64,000 nucleotides of DNA from an uncultured Eubacteriales bacterium (GCA_934446365.1 CAKSDZ010000002.1:124001-188000); one strand, 5' to 3'; counted from the first letter of the stretch, positions 7,938 to 15,343 are shown. The notes: generated by a model not told the origin, from the letters alone. Numbers and translations: made by a program.

Positions 7938-8101
7938 ATGACTTTATATGAATGACAAAATAAAATTTTAATTTTTTACAGCAACGGCAATTTGCAACGA
8001 TTAAGAAATTGAGTAAAATCGTGTGAACGAGCGAATCTTCCATTCATCGCGACTTAAAGGTGTTAGAAAGCAAAGGCTTCGTTAAAGGAGAGTTTTTATA
8101 A
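7938..8101 (+). pseudogene. DeoR-family repressor fragment, decayed
   Basis: After AAAAGGAG, the ATG at 7938 opens MTLYE, then a TGA where family members have Arg, then QNKILIFYSNGNLQRL. The similarity moves to another frame as KKLSKIV and to a third as SESSIHRDLKVLESKGFVKG, which is the DeoR recognition-helix block. A stop follows at 8099-8101 and the effector domain is absent. The gene therefore has one nonsense change, two frameshifts and a truncation. It is divergent from the gpsA-like gene and was probably its regulator. Confidence 0.7.
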
Positions 8102-8115
8102 AAGCCGATCCGGCG

Positions 8116-8436
8116 TTATAAAACCGTAAGCAATACCGCCGACAGAAGCAAAAGGCAAGAGGCGGTGCCAAGCATGCCGACCGCCATGCCGCGCTTTCCG
8201 GTGCGTCCAAAGAGCCGGCGCGCCACAAAGGAAACGGCCGCGCAAAGTGCATCCCATATCACCGCAAACGGAGCCAGCAGCACAAGCAAAATCGAAAGCA
8301 TGAGCTTCTTTCTCCGACTCTCTTTCCGGAGCGGCGCGCCGCTTTTCCGGTATGGTGACGCAGCGCGCACCGGACATTCGACCGAATAGGAATATACCTT
8401 GCACCCTTCTATTATTCTATAATCACAGTTTCCCAT
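8116..8436 (-). CDS. small membrane protein under a LexA-like repressor
   Basis: A 106-residue protein that I do not recognise. Residues 1-42 are polar, with three Cys and a basic RKESRRKK stretch; residues about 46-75 and 88-106 are hydrophobic and look like two membrane segments. GAGGTG lies before the ATG. It is transcribed from a consensus promoter (TTGACA, 17, TATAAT) whose spacer contains a TTACGGTAA palindrome shared with the promoter of the divergent repressor. That context suggests a damage- or stress-induced membrane effector, but no function is shown by the sequence. Confidence 0.7.
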   Translation of the reverse strand: MGNCDYRIIEGCKVYSYSVECPVRAASPYRKSGAPLRKESRRKKLMLSILLVLLAPFAVIWDALCAAVSFVARRLFGRTGKRGMAVGMLGTASCLLLLSAVLLTVL

Positions 8437-8479
8437 AGCTACACCTCAAATTTTACCGTTCAATGCTGTTTGCAAGACA

Positions 8480-8508
8480 ATTATACGACCTTTTACGGTA
8501 ATTGTCAA
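8480..8508 (-). promoter_or_regulatory. consensus promoter of the small membrane protein
   Basis: On the minus strand there is a perfect TTGACA (8503-8508), 17 bases and a perfect TATAAT (8480-8485). The palindrome at 8493-8501 lies inside the spacer, so a bound repressor would block RNA polymerase. Confidence 0.8.
8493..8501. promoter_or_regulatory. operator-like palindrome TTACGGTAA
   Basis: It is a 4-1-4 palindrome with flanking T/A, located between the -10 and -35 of the minus-strand promoter. The same core with the central base complemented, TTACCGTAA, is at 8590-8598. Confidence 0.6.
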
Positions 8509-8559
8509 GTGGTTTTGCGGAGTTTTTTACCTCAAAATATAATTTTTTCAAAAATCCTC

Positions 8560-8588
8560 TTTACAATTCGGAATTTCCATGATAAAAT
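8560..8588 (+). promoter_or_regulatory. promoter of the LexA-like repressor
   Basis: TTTACA (8560-8565), 17 bases and TAAAAT (8583-8588). The second palindrome begins two bases after the -10, so it overlaps the transcription start. Confidence 0.65.
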
Positions 8589-8589
8589 A

Positions 8590-8598
8590 TTACCGTAA
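8590..8598. promoter_or_regulatory. operator-like palindrome TTACCGTAA
   Basis: It lies at the transcription start of the repressor gene and pairs with the 8493-8501 site. Weaker half-like words, TTTACCGTT near 8452 and TTTTACCTCAAAA near 8526, are also present. Confidence 0.6.
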
Positions 8599-8623
8599 AA
8601 TATAATTTTGGAGGTTTTCTGTC

Positions 8624-9343
8624 ATGGAATGGCTCGAAAACATCAAAAAGCTCAAAAAAGAAAAAGGACTGACCAATGAATCTCTGTCCGAAAAATCGGG
8701 GATATCCGTCGGGACGCTCAATAAGCTTCTCAGCGGCGCAACGACGGACCCCAAGCTCTCCACCCTGCGCCCGCTTGCGGATGCGCTGGAGGTGTCCCTC
8801 GACGAGCTGCTCGCTATCCGAAAGGAAAACACACCGGGACTGCCTGCCGCGCTCGCCGCAAAATACGGAGAGCTCGACGACTCCGGGCGGGAAACGGTAG
8901 AGTATATCATCAATAAGGAACATGAGCGCGTCATGAAAGACCGCGCGGCGAAGCCCTATTCACTGGAAACGCCGGCCGTCAGACGTTTGAAGCTCTACAA
9001 CATCGCAGTTTCCGCCGGTACCGGTTCCTATCTCGCGGACGGCGATTACAGCGAAATCTCCGTCTATGCCAACGCTAAAACGGACGCCGCGGATTTCGCG
9101 GTGAGGGTATACGGCGACAGCATGTCGCCGCGGTATGAAAGCGGCGATATCCTGCTCGTTTCCAAAACCGACGAAATCGACAGAGGCGAGCTCGGCATCT
9201 TCTCGCTCAACGGAGAAAGCTACTTCAAAAAATATGGCGGCGACAGGCTCATTTCCCTCAATCCGGCATACCGCGACATGCTCTTAAACAGCCATGACGA
9301 AATCGTCTGCTTCGGCAAGGTAATCGGACGGCTGAAAAAATAA
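8624..9343 (+). CDS. LexA/CI-like autoproteolytic repressor (XRE head, S24 peptidase)
   Basis: A 239-residue protein. Residues about 5-65 are an XRE helix-turn-helix (LTNESLSEKSGISVGTLNKL). Residues about 120-239 are an S24 peptidase: candidate Ala131-Gly132 self-cleavage bond in VSAGTG, Ser166 in GDSMSP, and the general-base Lys near 202 in SYFKKYG. Proteins of this design are cleaved when RecA filaments form, which releases their operators. It is not the canonical winged-helix LexA. GGAGG lies before the ATG. Palindromes in both divergent promoters suggest that it represses itself and the small membrane gene. Confidence 0.85.
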   Translation: MEWLENIKKLKKEKGLTNESLSEKSGISVGTLNKLLSGATTDPKLSTLRPLADALEVSLDELLAIRKENTPGLPAALAAKYGELDDSGRETVEYIINKEHERVMKDRAAKPYSLETPAVRRLKLYNIAVSAGTGSYLADGDYSEISVYANAKTDAADFAVRVYGDSMSPRYESGDILLVSKTDEIDRGELGIFSLNGESYFKKYGGDRLISLNPAYRDMLLNSHDEIVCFGKVIGRLKK

Positions 9344-9430
9344 GGGCATCGGAAAATGCAGAAAAGAGCGGCATCCGGACATAAAGAGCAGAAATTGCAA
9401 TCAATGATCGGTGCTGTATTGCCAAAACCG

Positions 9431-9660
9431 ATGATTCTCCGAGGAATTTCCGGCAGCGGCAAGACCACGGCGGCGGGAGCCTTGCAGAAAAATTCGGCAG
9501 AACTACGTGGTCATTTCGCAAAAGGACGTCTCACGTCAGGGGTCAGGAACGGTAGCCGCGCTTCCCTTGCTCACTTTACTTTTGCAATACGGGAAGCAGC
9601 ATTCCGAGGTGACAATTCCGGAGGACATTTGGGATTCCGAATGCTCGGAAAGCAATAACA
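9431..9660 (+). pseudogene. P-loop kinase remnant
   Basis: The fragment MILRGISGSGKTTAAGALQ carries an intact Walker A. The similarity then shifts frame to NYVVISQKDVSRQ and on to LLLQYGKQHSEVTIPEDIW, the order seen in small P-loop kinases of the MIILRGxSGSGKTT type. The sequence runs out after about 75 codons, so the gene is frameshifted and cut short. It lies between the LexA-like repressor and the RidA gene. Confidence 0.55.
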
Positions 9661-9725
9661 ACACAGATTATCAGCAAAAACGCAGCCGGGAAAATCCACA
9701 AAGCCGATCAAAGGAGAACCCTTCC

Positions 9726-10088
9726 ATGATTCAAAAAATGCCGACCCATTGCGGCGACGACACGACGTCCTCCTGTGTCATCGCCGGCGATTATATTTTT
9801 CTTGCCCATCACGGCGGCGGACAAGCTGTAAATGATATCATCCACCAAACACGCGCGACCTTGGAAAGCATGGCACACACATTGTCGACCGCCGGAGCCA
9901 CGCTTGACGATTTGGTCCAAGTGAATTTTTATATCAAAAACGCTGCCGATTTCCGCCGCGGCAGAGACGTATTTAAGGAGTATTTCAAAAACGGCGCTCC
10001 CGCGAGAATGACGGTCGTAACCGAATTTGTGGGTCCAAACTGTCTGTGCCAAATGGACGGTATCGCATATAAACCGGCAGCGAAATAA
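9726..10088 (+). CDS. RidA/YjgF-family protein
   Basis: A 120-residue protein of the trimeric Rid family. The C-terminal half has the family pattern: TRATLESMAHTLSTAGATLDD-like helix, then VQVNFYIKNAADF and PARMTVVTEF with the conserved Arg that binds the 2-aminoacrylate carboxylate. Canonical RidA hydrolyses enamine/imine intermediates from PLP enzymes. The last segment is GPNCLCQMDGIAY rather than the usual lxxxxLVEIEAIA, so this is a divergent Rid subgroup. AAAGGAG lies before the ATG; the open frame upstream is the kinase remnant. Confidence 0.75.
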   Translation: MIQKMPTHCGDDTTSSCVIAGDYIFLAHHGGGQAVNDIIHQTRATLESMAHTLSTAGATLDDLVQVNFYIKNAADFRRGRDVFKEYFKNGAPARMTVVTEFVGPNCLCQMDGIAYKPAAK

Positions 10089-10146
10089 AGGATAGGCACG
10101 ATATGGCGCCGTCATGTCGGCGGTTTCAGAAAAATCGAGGCTTCGG

Positions 10147-11478
10147 CTATTTTCTCGGCAGACAGAGCCCCGCACATTCCGTTTCCTCCCGCACCTCCCG
10201 GCGCAGCCAAACCACGGCGGAAAGGTTGAGCACGGTCATGACCGCGACGGAAATATCGGAAAACTTCCAAACCATGCTTTGTGACAGCACCGCGCCGAGA
10301 AGCGTCACCGCGCAATAGGCGGCAAGATATACACGCTCCGCTTTTTTGGAAGCCGTGAAGTAGCCAAGGCAGGTTTTTCCGTAATACGCCCAGCAGATGA
10401 CCGTCGCAAACGCGAACAGCAGAATCGACGCGCTGATCAGATATGCGGCTTTCTTGCCGTAATATTTGGAAAAGGAATAAATCACGAGCAGCATGCCGTT
10501 ATCCGTGATAAATTCGCCGTCGCTTGCAAGGAGGATGACAAGTCCGGTCAGCGTACACATGACAATCGTATCGAAAAACACCTCAAAAATCCCGAGGAGT
10601 CCCTGCTTTGCGGGGATTTTTGTGTCGGAATTGACATGCGCCATCGGCGCGGTCCCGCATCCCGCTTCATGCGTGAAGGAGCCTTTGGCAACACCGTGAC
10701 GCAGCGCGCCGGAAAGGAGAAATCCGACGACTCCCCCGGAGGCGGCGGAGACGGAAAATGCACCTTGCAGGATGGTACGCATCACCTCGGGAATCCTGCC
10801 GGCGTCGAGAATGACGGCGCGAACCGAAATAAACAGATACACCGCGCTCACCACGGGAATCGCCACGGCGGTCACGCGGGAAATCCCCTTGAAGCCTCCG
10901 AAAATGACGACGGCACAAATCACGGCGGTGACAATGCCGAAAATGGGCTTTGAAAAATTGAAGGTCGACGATGCCGCGTCCGACGCCGCGTTCATCTGGA
11001 CGATATTGCCCATCGAAAACGAGGAAAGAAGCCCGAGCATGGCAAAAACCGCAGCAAAAATGCTGCCCGTTTTTCCGCCGATGCCGTTTTTCATATAATA
11101 CATCGGACCGCCCCGCACACCCTCGCCCTCACCGGAGCGGTAACGCATGGCAAGCACAATTTCGGCGTATTTGAGTATCATGGAAAGCAGTGCGGATATC
11201 CACATCCAAAAAAGCGCGCCCGGACCGCCCATCACGATTGCGACGGCAACGCCGACGATATTCCCGACACCGAGCGTTCCCGCAAGGGAGACGGACAGGG
11301 CGACAAGCGGCGAGGTTTTGCCGGCGCCCTCACGGGAAAACATCAGCTTTATGCTTTTCCAAGGATGCAAAAGGTAGAATCCGCCGAGATATACCGTAAA
11401 ATAAAGTCCGCAGCCGACGAGAATCAGCGGCAGAAGGATGCCGACGCCGGCATCACAAAGCTTGCCAAGAAAGGTCAA
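10147..11478 (-). CDS. AGCS-family sodium:alanine/glycine symporter
   Basis: A polytopic transporter of about 443 residues. Family blocks are visible: SLAGTLGVGNIVGVAVAI, GGPGALFWMWISALLSM, YRSGEGEGVRGGPMYYM and FTHEAGCGTAPMAH. It imports small neutral amino acids with sodium. The frame is open to a GTG at 11586, but the family N-terminus and an AAAGAGGTG six bases upstream favour the TTG at 11478. It is convergent with the RidA gene; the 58 bases between them hold no clear terminator. Confidence 0.88.
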   Translation of the reverse strand: MTFLGKLCDAGVGILLPLILVGCGLYFTVYLGGFYLLHPWKSIKLMFSREGAGKTSPLVALSVSLAGTLGVGNIVGVAVAIVMGGPGALFWMWISALLSMILKYAEIVLAMRYRSGEGEGVRGGPMYYMKNGIGGKTGSIFAAVFAMLGLLSSFSMGNIVQMNAASDAASSTFNFSKPIFGIVTAVICAVVIFGGFKGISRVTAVAIPVVSAVYLFISVRAVILDAGRIPEVMRTILQGAFSVSAASGGVVGFLLSGALRHGVAKGSFTHEAGCGTAPMAHVNSDTKIPAKQGLLGIFEVFFDTIVMCTLTGLVILLASDGEFITDNGMLLVIYSFSKYYGKKAAYLISASILLFAFATVICWAYYGKTCLGYFTASKKAERVYLAAYCAVTLLGAVLSQSMVWKFSDISVAVMTVLNLSAVVWLRREVREETECAGLCLPRK

Positions 11479-11639
11479 TACACGCACCTCTTTCCGGATT
11501 TTTTCTCCATATGTATATGCAAGCGGCGGGAAAATCTTTCCGTTCCCTTTCTCTTTTCCGTGATATTCGACAAAATTAGCACTCACATTCCGCCAAATAT
11601 GAATTTAATGTTAAAAATAAAAATTTTTTCAAAAAACCC

Positions 11640-11668
11640 TTGATTTTTTTGTGCAGGCGTATTAGAAT
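11640..11668 (+). promoter_or_regulatory. sigma-A promoter of groESL
   Basis: TTGATT (11640-11645), 17 bases and TAGAAT (11663-11668), directly followed by CIRCE. Confidence 0.75.
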
Positions 11669-11679
11669 AGGCGTAGCAA

Positions 11680-11706
11680 TTAGCACTCGACCAAATCGAG
11701 TGCCAA
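11680..11706 (+). promoter_or_regulatory. CIRCE element (HrcA operator)
   Basis: TTAGCACTC, nine bases, GAGTGCCAA: the consensus TTAGCACTC-N9-GAGTGCTAA with one mismatch. It covers the transcription start, so HrcA represses groESL until heat shock. A lone left half TTAGCACTC also occurs at 11576-11584 without a partner. Confidence 0.95.
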
Positions 11707-11757
11707 CAAATCGCTGAACAATATATCATATAAAAATCAAAACGGAGGATTCACATC

Positions 11758-12042
11758 ATGAAACTGAAACCCTTGGCAGACCGCGTTGTGGTAAAGATGG
11801 TCGAAGCGGAAGAGACCACCAAAAGCGGTATCATTCTCACCGCTTCCGCAAAAGAAAAGCCGCAGGTCGCGGAAGTGATTGCGGTAGGTCCCGGCGCGGA
11901 AAAGGACGGCAAGACCGTTCCGATGTCCGTAAAGGTCGGAGACCGCGTCATCACCAGCAAATATTCCGGCACGGAAATCAAAATCGACGGTACGGAATAT
12001 ATCATCGTCTCGCAAAACGACATTCTTGCAGTTGTTGAATAA
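11758..12042 (+). CDS. groES: Co-chaperonin GroES
   Basis: A 94-residue heptameric lid of the GroEL cage. It has the N-terminal LKPLADRVVVKMVEAEE, the mobile-loop region TTKSGIILTASAKEKPQ and the C-terminal EYIIVSQNDILAVVE. It has a good ribosome site and lies 24 bases before groEL, under the CIRCE promoter. Confidence 0.97.
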   Translation: MKLKPLADRVVVKMVEAEETTKSGIILTASAKEKPQVAEVIAVGPGAEKDGKTVPMSVKVGDRVITSKYSGTEIKIDGTEYIIVSQNDILAVVE

Positions 12043-12066
12043 GGATTTATAAGGAGGATTTTCATC

Positions 12067-13698
12067 ATGGCAAAGGATATCATATACGGCGTGGAAGCCA
12101 GAAACGCCCTTCTCCGCGGAGTGGATAAGCTCGCGGATACGGTAAAAATCACAATGGGACCGAAAGGCAGAAACGTCGTTCTCGACAAAAAATACGGCGC
12201 TCCGCTGATTACAAACGACGGCGTCACCATCGCCAAGGAAATCGAGCTTGAGGACGCGGCGGAAAATATGGGCGCGCAGCTCGTCAAGGAAGTCGCCACC
12301 AAGACAAACGATGCGGCGGGCGACGGTACCACGACCGCAACGCTTCTCGCGCAGGCTTTCATTCATGAGGGCATGAAAAACGTCGCCGCAGGCGCCAATC
12401 CGATGGTGCTCAGAAAAGGCATCTCCAAGGCGGTTGACAAAGCGGTGGAAAGCCTTGTCAAGAATTCCAAGAAAGTCAACGGCTCCGACGACATCGCAAG
12501 AGTCGGCACCATTTCCGCCGGCGACGAGGTGATCGGCAAGCTGATCGCGGACGCAATGGAAAAGGTCACGGCAGACGGCGTTATCACGGTCGAGGAATCC
12601 AAATCGGCGGAAACCTACTGCGAGGTCGTCGAGGGCATGCAGTTCGACCGCGGTTATATCTCCCCTTATATGGCAACCGATACGGATAAAATGGAGGCTG
12701 TCATCGACGACGCGCTCATCCTCATCACGGACAAGAAAATTTCCAACATTCAGGATCTTCTCCCCCTGCTCGAACAGATCGTCAAGACCGGTCAGAAGCT
12801 CGTGATTGTCGCCGAGGATATCGAGGGCGAAGCGCTCACGACGCTCATTCTCAATAAGCTGCGCGGCACTTTCACCTGCGTCGGCGTAAAGGCGCCTGGC
12901 TTCGGCGACAGACGCAAGGAGATGCTCCGCGATATCGCAATCCTTACCGGAGGTGAGGTCATCACAAGCGAACTCGGACTGGAGCTGAAAGACGCCACAA
13001 TGGAACAGCTCGGACACGCCCGTCAGGTCAAGGTCAACAAGGACAACACCATCATTGTGGACGGCGCAGGCGATTCCGAAGCCATCAAAGCGCGCGTCGC
13101 TCAGATTCGCGCCGCAATCGAGACCACAACGTCCGAATTTGACAAAGAGAAACTTCAAGAGCGTCTCGCGAAGCTCGCCGGCGGCGTAGCCGTCATCAAG
13201 GTAGGCGCGGCAACCGAAATCGAAATGAAAGAAAAGAAGCTCCGCATCGAAGATGCGCTCAACGCGACCAGAGCCGCTGTTGAAGAAGGCATTGTATGCG
13301 GCGGCGGCGTGGCATTCCTCAGCGTCATCAAGGATGTAAAGACGATTCTTTCCTCGGTTGACGGTGATGAAAAGACCGGTGTGAAAATCGTCCTCAAAGC
13401 TTTGGAGGAGCCGGTTCGTCAGATCGCAGCCAATGCCGGCTTTGAAGGCGCTGTCGTTATCGACAAGATTCTCACGAGAAATAAATTCGGCTTCGGCTTT
13501 GATGCCTATAACGAGAAATTCGTCGATATGTTCGAGGCCGGTATCATTGACCCGACCAAGGTATCGAGATGCGCACTCCAAAATGCGGCATCCGTCGCGG
13601 CAACGGTTCTCACCACGGAAGCGCTTGTTGTCGATATCAAGGAACCCGAACCGGCAGCTCCGGCCGGCGGCGCTCCCGGCATGGGCGGAATGTATTGA
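12067..13698 (+). CDS. groEL: Chaperonin GroEL
   Basis: A 543-residue ATP-dependent chaperonin subunit. It shows the ATP-binding TMGPKGRNVVLDK and DGTTTATLLAQ near residue 86, GGGVAFL near 413 and a GGM-type tail ending APGMGGMY. It is full length. It is the second gene of the HrcA/CIRCE-controlled operon and is followed by a strong terminator. Confidence 0.98.
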   Translation: MAKDIIYGVEARNALLRGVDKLADTVKITMGPKGRNVVLDKKYGAPLITNDGVTIAKEIELEDAAENMGAQLVKEVATKTNDAAGDGTTTATLLAQAFIHEGMKNVAAGANPMVLRKGISKAVDKAVESLVKNSKKVNGSDDIARVGTISAGDEVIGKLIADAMEKVTADGVITVEESKSAETYCEVVEGMQFDRGYISPYMATDTDKMEAVIDDALILITDKKISNIQDLLPLLEQIVKTGQKLVIVAEDIEGEALTTLILNKLRGTFTCVGVKAPGFGDRRKEMLRDIAILTGGEVITSELGLELKDATMEQLGHARQVKVNKDNTIIVDGAGDSEAIKARVAQIRAAIETTTSEFDKEKLQERLAKLAGGVAVIKVGAATEIEMKEKKLRIEDALNATRAAVEEGIVCGGGVAFLSVIKDVKTILSSVDGDEKTGVKIVLKALEEPVRQIAANAGFEGAVVIDKILTRNKFGFGFDAYNEKFVDMFEAGIIDPTKVSRCALQNAASVAATVLTTEALVVDIKEPEPAAPAGGAPGMGGMY

Positions 13699-13718
13699 TA
13701 AGCCTGAAATCAAAAATC

Positions 13719-13750
13719 GCACCGGAAACTCCGGTGCGGTTTTCTTTTTT
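13719..13750 (+). terminator. groESL terminator
   Basis: GCACCGG, five-base loop, CCGGTGC, then GGTTTTCTTTTTT. The first 389-base repeat unit begins at the next base. Confidence 0.9.
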
Positions 13751-14139
13751 CTCCTTTGAAAAGGAGAAGATACGTGCTTTTCTCACTGAGGAGAAAAGCA
13801 CCAAAAGACTCACCGAGACGCTGTCTCGGACTCTCAATCTTCTGCTGGGAAGCGCATACCTACGGCTCCCAACAGTTGTTTGCTCTCGCTTCGCTCGGCA
13901 AGCCAACATTCGCCGTGCGGGAAGTTTGTGCGACTGGGAAGCTCGCGTCCGCAGGCGCAAGGCTTTCGGAGCGCACTCGCTGCCCGTTCGGCGTGTTCCG
14001 CCGTGGCTTGCGTACCTCTGTGGTACGCAAACACGTGCCGGGAGCCGACGGGATATACTCTCGGATTGCACCAACGGTCAAGCCGAAGGCTTGCAGTTCT
14101 TTTGATGCTTTTCTTTCTGTAAAGAAAAGCATGCGTTCT
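13751..14139 (+). repeat. 389-base multi-hairpin repeat, unit A1
   Basis: Begins with the palindrome CTCCTTTGAAAAGGAG. Then come GTGCTTTTCTC/GAGAAAAGCAC, CCGAGAC-GCT-GTCTCGG, a GC-rich middle with several short stems, TTGCGTAC/GTACGCAA, CAAGCC-GAA-GGCTTG and ATGCTTTTCTTT-CTGT-AAAGAAAAGCAT. The next unit starts exactly 389 bases on. Frames on both strands are long and open here but none has a recognisable protein or conserved start, so I treat it as noncoding. It lies between the terminators of groEL and rpsR. Confidence 0.85.
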
Positions 14140-14519
14140 CTCCTTTGCAAAGGAGAAGATATGTGCTTTTCTCACTGAGGAGAAAAGCACCAAAAGACTC
14201 ACCGAGACGCTGTCTCGGACTCTCATTCTTCTGCTGGGAAGCGCATACCCACGGCTCGAAAGGTGTTGCAGTGCTCGCACAGGCCACCACTCCCCGTGCG
14301 GCAAGCAACTGCGACTGGGAAGTTTGCGCCCGCAGGCGCAAGGCTTTCGGAGCGCACTCGCTGCCCGTTCGGCGTGTTCCGCCGTGGCTTGCGTACCCTC
14401 TGTGGTACGCAAACTGGGAGCCGACGGGATATACTCTCGGATTGCACCAACGGTCAAGCCGGAGGCTTGCGGCTTCTTTTCGTCCTTTTCTTGTCCGCAC
14501 AAGAAAAGAACATGTTTCT
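14140..14519 (+). repeat. 389-base-family repeat, unit A2 (380 bases)
   Basis: A second tandem copy, same orientation, again opening with CTCCTTTGCAAAGGAG. The segment after GAAGCGCATAC is more diverged than in the other units. The last hairpin is CTTTTCTTGT/ACAAGAAAAG instead of CTTTTCTTT/AAAGAAAAG, so both arms changed together. A closing palindrome CTCCTTTGAAAAAGGAG follows at 14520-14536. Confidence 0.85.
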
Positions 14520-14536
14520 CTCCTTTGAAAAAGGAG
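14520..14536 (+). repeat. closing terminal palindrome of repeat array A
   Basis: CTCCTTT-GAA-AAAGGAG. Each unit starts with this palindrome and the array ends with one more copy, so it acts as a boundary mark. Confidence 0.7.
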
Positions 14537-14542
14537 AAAGAA

Positions 14543-14580
14543 AAACAGCAGGAACACACTTGCAGTGCTCCTGCCGTTTT
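14543..14580 (-). terminator. rpsF-ssb-rpsR operon terminator
   Basis: Read on the minus strand, GGCAGGAGCAC pairs with GTGTTCCTGCTG and is followed by TTTTTC. It sits seven bases from the end of repeat array A. Confidence 0.75.
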
Positions 14581-14595
14581 ATTTTTACAATCGTA

Positions 14596-14847
14596 TCAAT
14601 CACTGATAAAGGGAAGCAGCGCAACGTGACGCGCTCTTTTGATCGCTTCCGTCAGCTCTCTCTGATGCTTCGCGCAAGTGCCTGTCACTCTGCGGGGCAG
14701 AATCTTCGAGCGCTCCGAAATGAACTTGCGCAGTCTTGCGACATCCTTATAATCGATCTTCTCGACCTTTTCCGCGCAGAATACGCAGACTTTCTTTCTT
14801 CTGCGATTTCCGCCGTTCGGGCGAGCCGGTCTCTGTTCTCTATCCAT
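14596..14847 (-). CDS. rpsR: 30S ribosomal protein S18
   Basis: An 83-residue protein with the S18 core KVCVFCAEKVEKIDYKD, then FISERSKILPRRVTGTCAKHQR, an RNA-binding basic helix region. ATG 14847 follows AGGAGG by ten bases; the open frame upstream is not used. It is the third gene of rpsF-ssb-rpsR, the standard Firmicutes order. S18 pairs with S6 on the 30S platform. Confidence 0.97.
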   Translation of the reverse strand: MDREQRPARPNGGNRRRKKVCVFCAEKVEKIDYKDVARLRKFISERSKILPRRVTGTCAKHQRELTEAIKRARHVALLPFISD

Positions 14848-14892
14848 TGTGATGAAACCTCCTATTCCGTAATATTGTGAATCCAATTCCGC

Positions 14893-15324
14893 TTAAAACG
14901 GCAGATCATCGTCCCCCGCGATCTCCTCAAACTTCGGAGTCTCGGCGCCTCCCGCCGTAAATACGGGAGCCTGATAATCATCGCTTCGTGCGGAATCGTT
15001 CTTACGCTCCACGAAGCTGGCCTCATCGGCCACCACCTCGGTAGCATAACGCTTGGAACCGTCGTTCGCAGTCCAGCTTCTTGTTTGAAGGGAGCCGCAG
15101 ATACAGATTGCACTGCCCTTTCTGAAATATTTCGCAATGAATTCAGCTGTGCTTCTCCATGCGACAATATTGATGAAATCGCTTTGCGGCTGTTCTCCGG
15201 ATTTCGTATATCGGCGGCTTACTCCTATCGAAAAGGAACAAACGCTGACGCCGCTCGGCGTCTGTTTGAGTTCCGGATCCGCGGTCATATGACCGATCAG
15301 AATCACCTTGTTAAGACTTGCCAT
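14893..15324 (-). CDS. ssb: Single-stranded DNA-binding protein
   Basis: A 143-residue OB-fold protein: MASLNKVILIGHMTADPELK, then FINIVAWRSTAEF and SLQTRSW, a flexible tail, and the acidic tip DDDLPF used to recruit replication and repair partners. ATG 15324 has GGGGAGG upstream. It lies between rpsF and rpsR, as is usual. Confidence 0.97.
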   Translation of the reverse strand: MASLNKVILIGHMTADPELKQTPSGVSVCSFSIGVSRRYTKSGEQPQSDFINIVAWRSTAEFIAKYFRKGSAICICGSLQTRSWTANDGSKRYATEVVADEASFVERKNDSARSDDYQAPVFTAGGAETPKFEEIAGDDDLPF

Positions 15325-15343
15325 TCCAATACCTCCCCACAAA

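Larger units (their letters stand above)
6615..8101 (-). mobile_element. AT-rich island with gpsA-like gene and a cassette-like 3' end
   Basis: Base composition drops sharply between about 6615 and 8101 and returns to host type on both sides. On the minus strand it holds a gpsA-like gene, a CACAC/GTGTG hairpin (6691-6720), a terminator (6642-6673) and an end sequence, TTCCATAGGGATTT at 6615-6628 on the plus strand, that matches the terminal repeat of the 43844-44577 element with one base missing. No partner repeat is found at the 8.1 kb end, which instead holds a decayed regulator. I read it as a truncated relative of that element. Confidence 0.5.

Noticed and set aside
8096..8404. A 102-codon minus-strand frame overlapping the small membrane protein
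   Set aside because: The 8116-8436 frame has the ribosome site and two hydrophobic helices; this one has neither.
8428..8441. Second terminal repeat of the 6.6-8.1 kb island (TTTCCCATAGC)
   Set aside because: Only TTCCCATAG matches, and it is the start region of the 8116-8436 gene. It lies beyond the AT-rich segment, so chance is likely.
10089..10146. Terminator between the RidA gene and the AGCS gene
   Set aside because: No stem with a T-tract was found in the 58 bases.
11737..13722. A 661-codon open frame antisense to groESL
   Set aside because: It mirrors groES/groEL codon structure, has no family similarity, and both sense genes are certain.
13751..14536. CRISPR array
   Set aside because: The units are about 389 bases with full-length similarity; there are no short direct repeats with unique spacers and no cas genes.
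13834..14559. A 241-codon minus-strand frame through repeat array A (and similar frames in array B, 32526-33155)
   Set aside because: The frames follow the repeat and its palindromes, do not keep the same start or end between copies, and contain no domain. Noncoding repeat is the simpler reading, though translation is not excluded.
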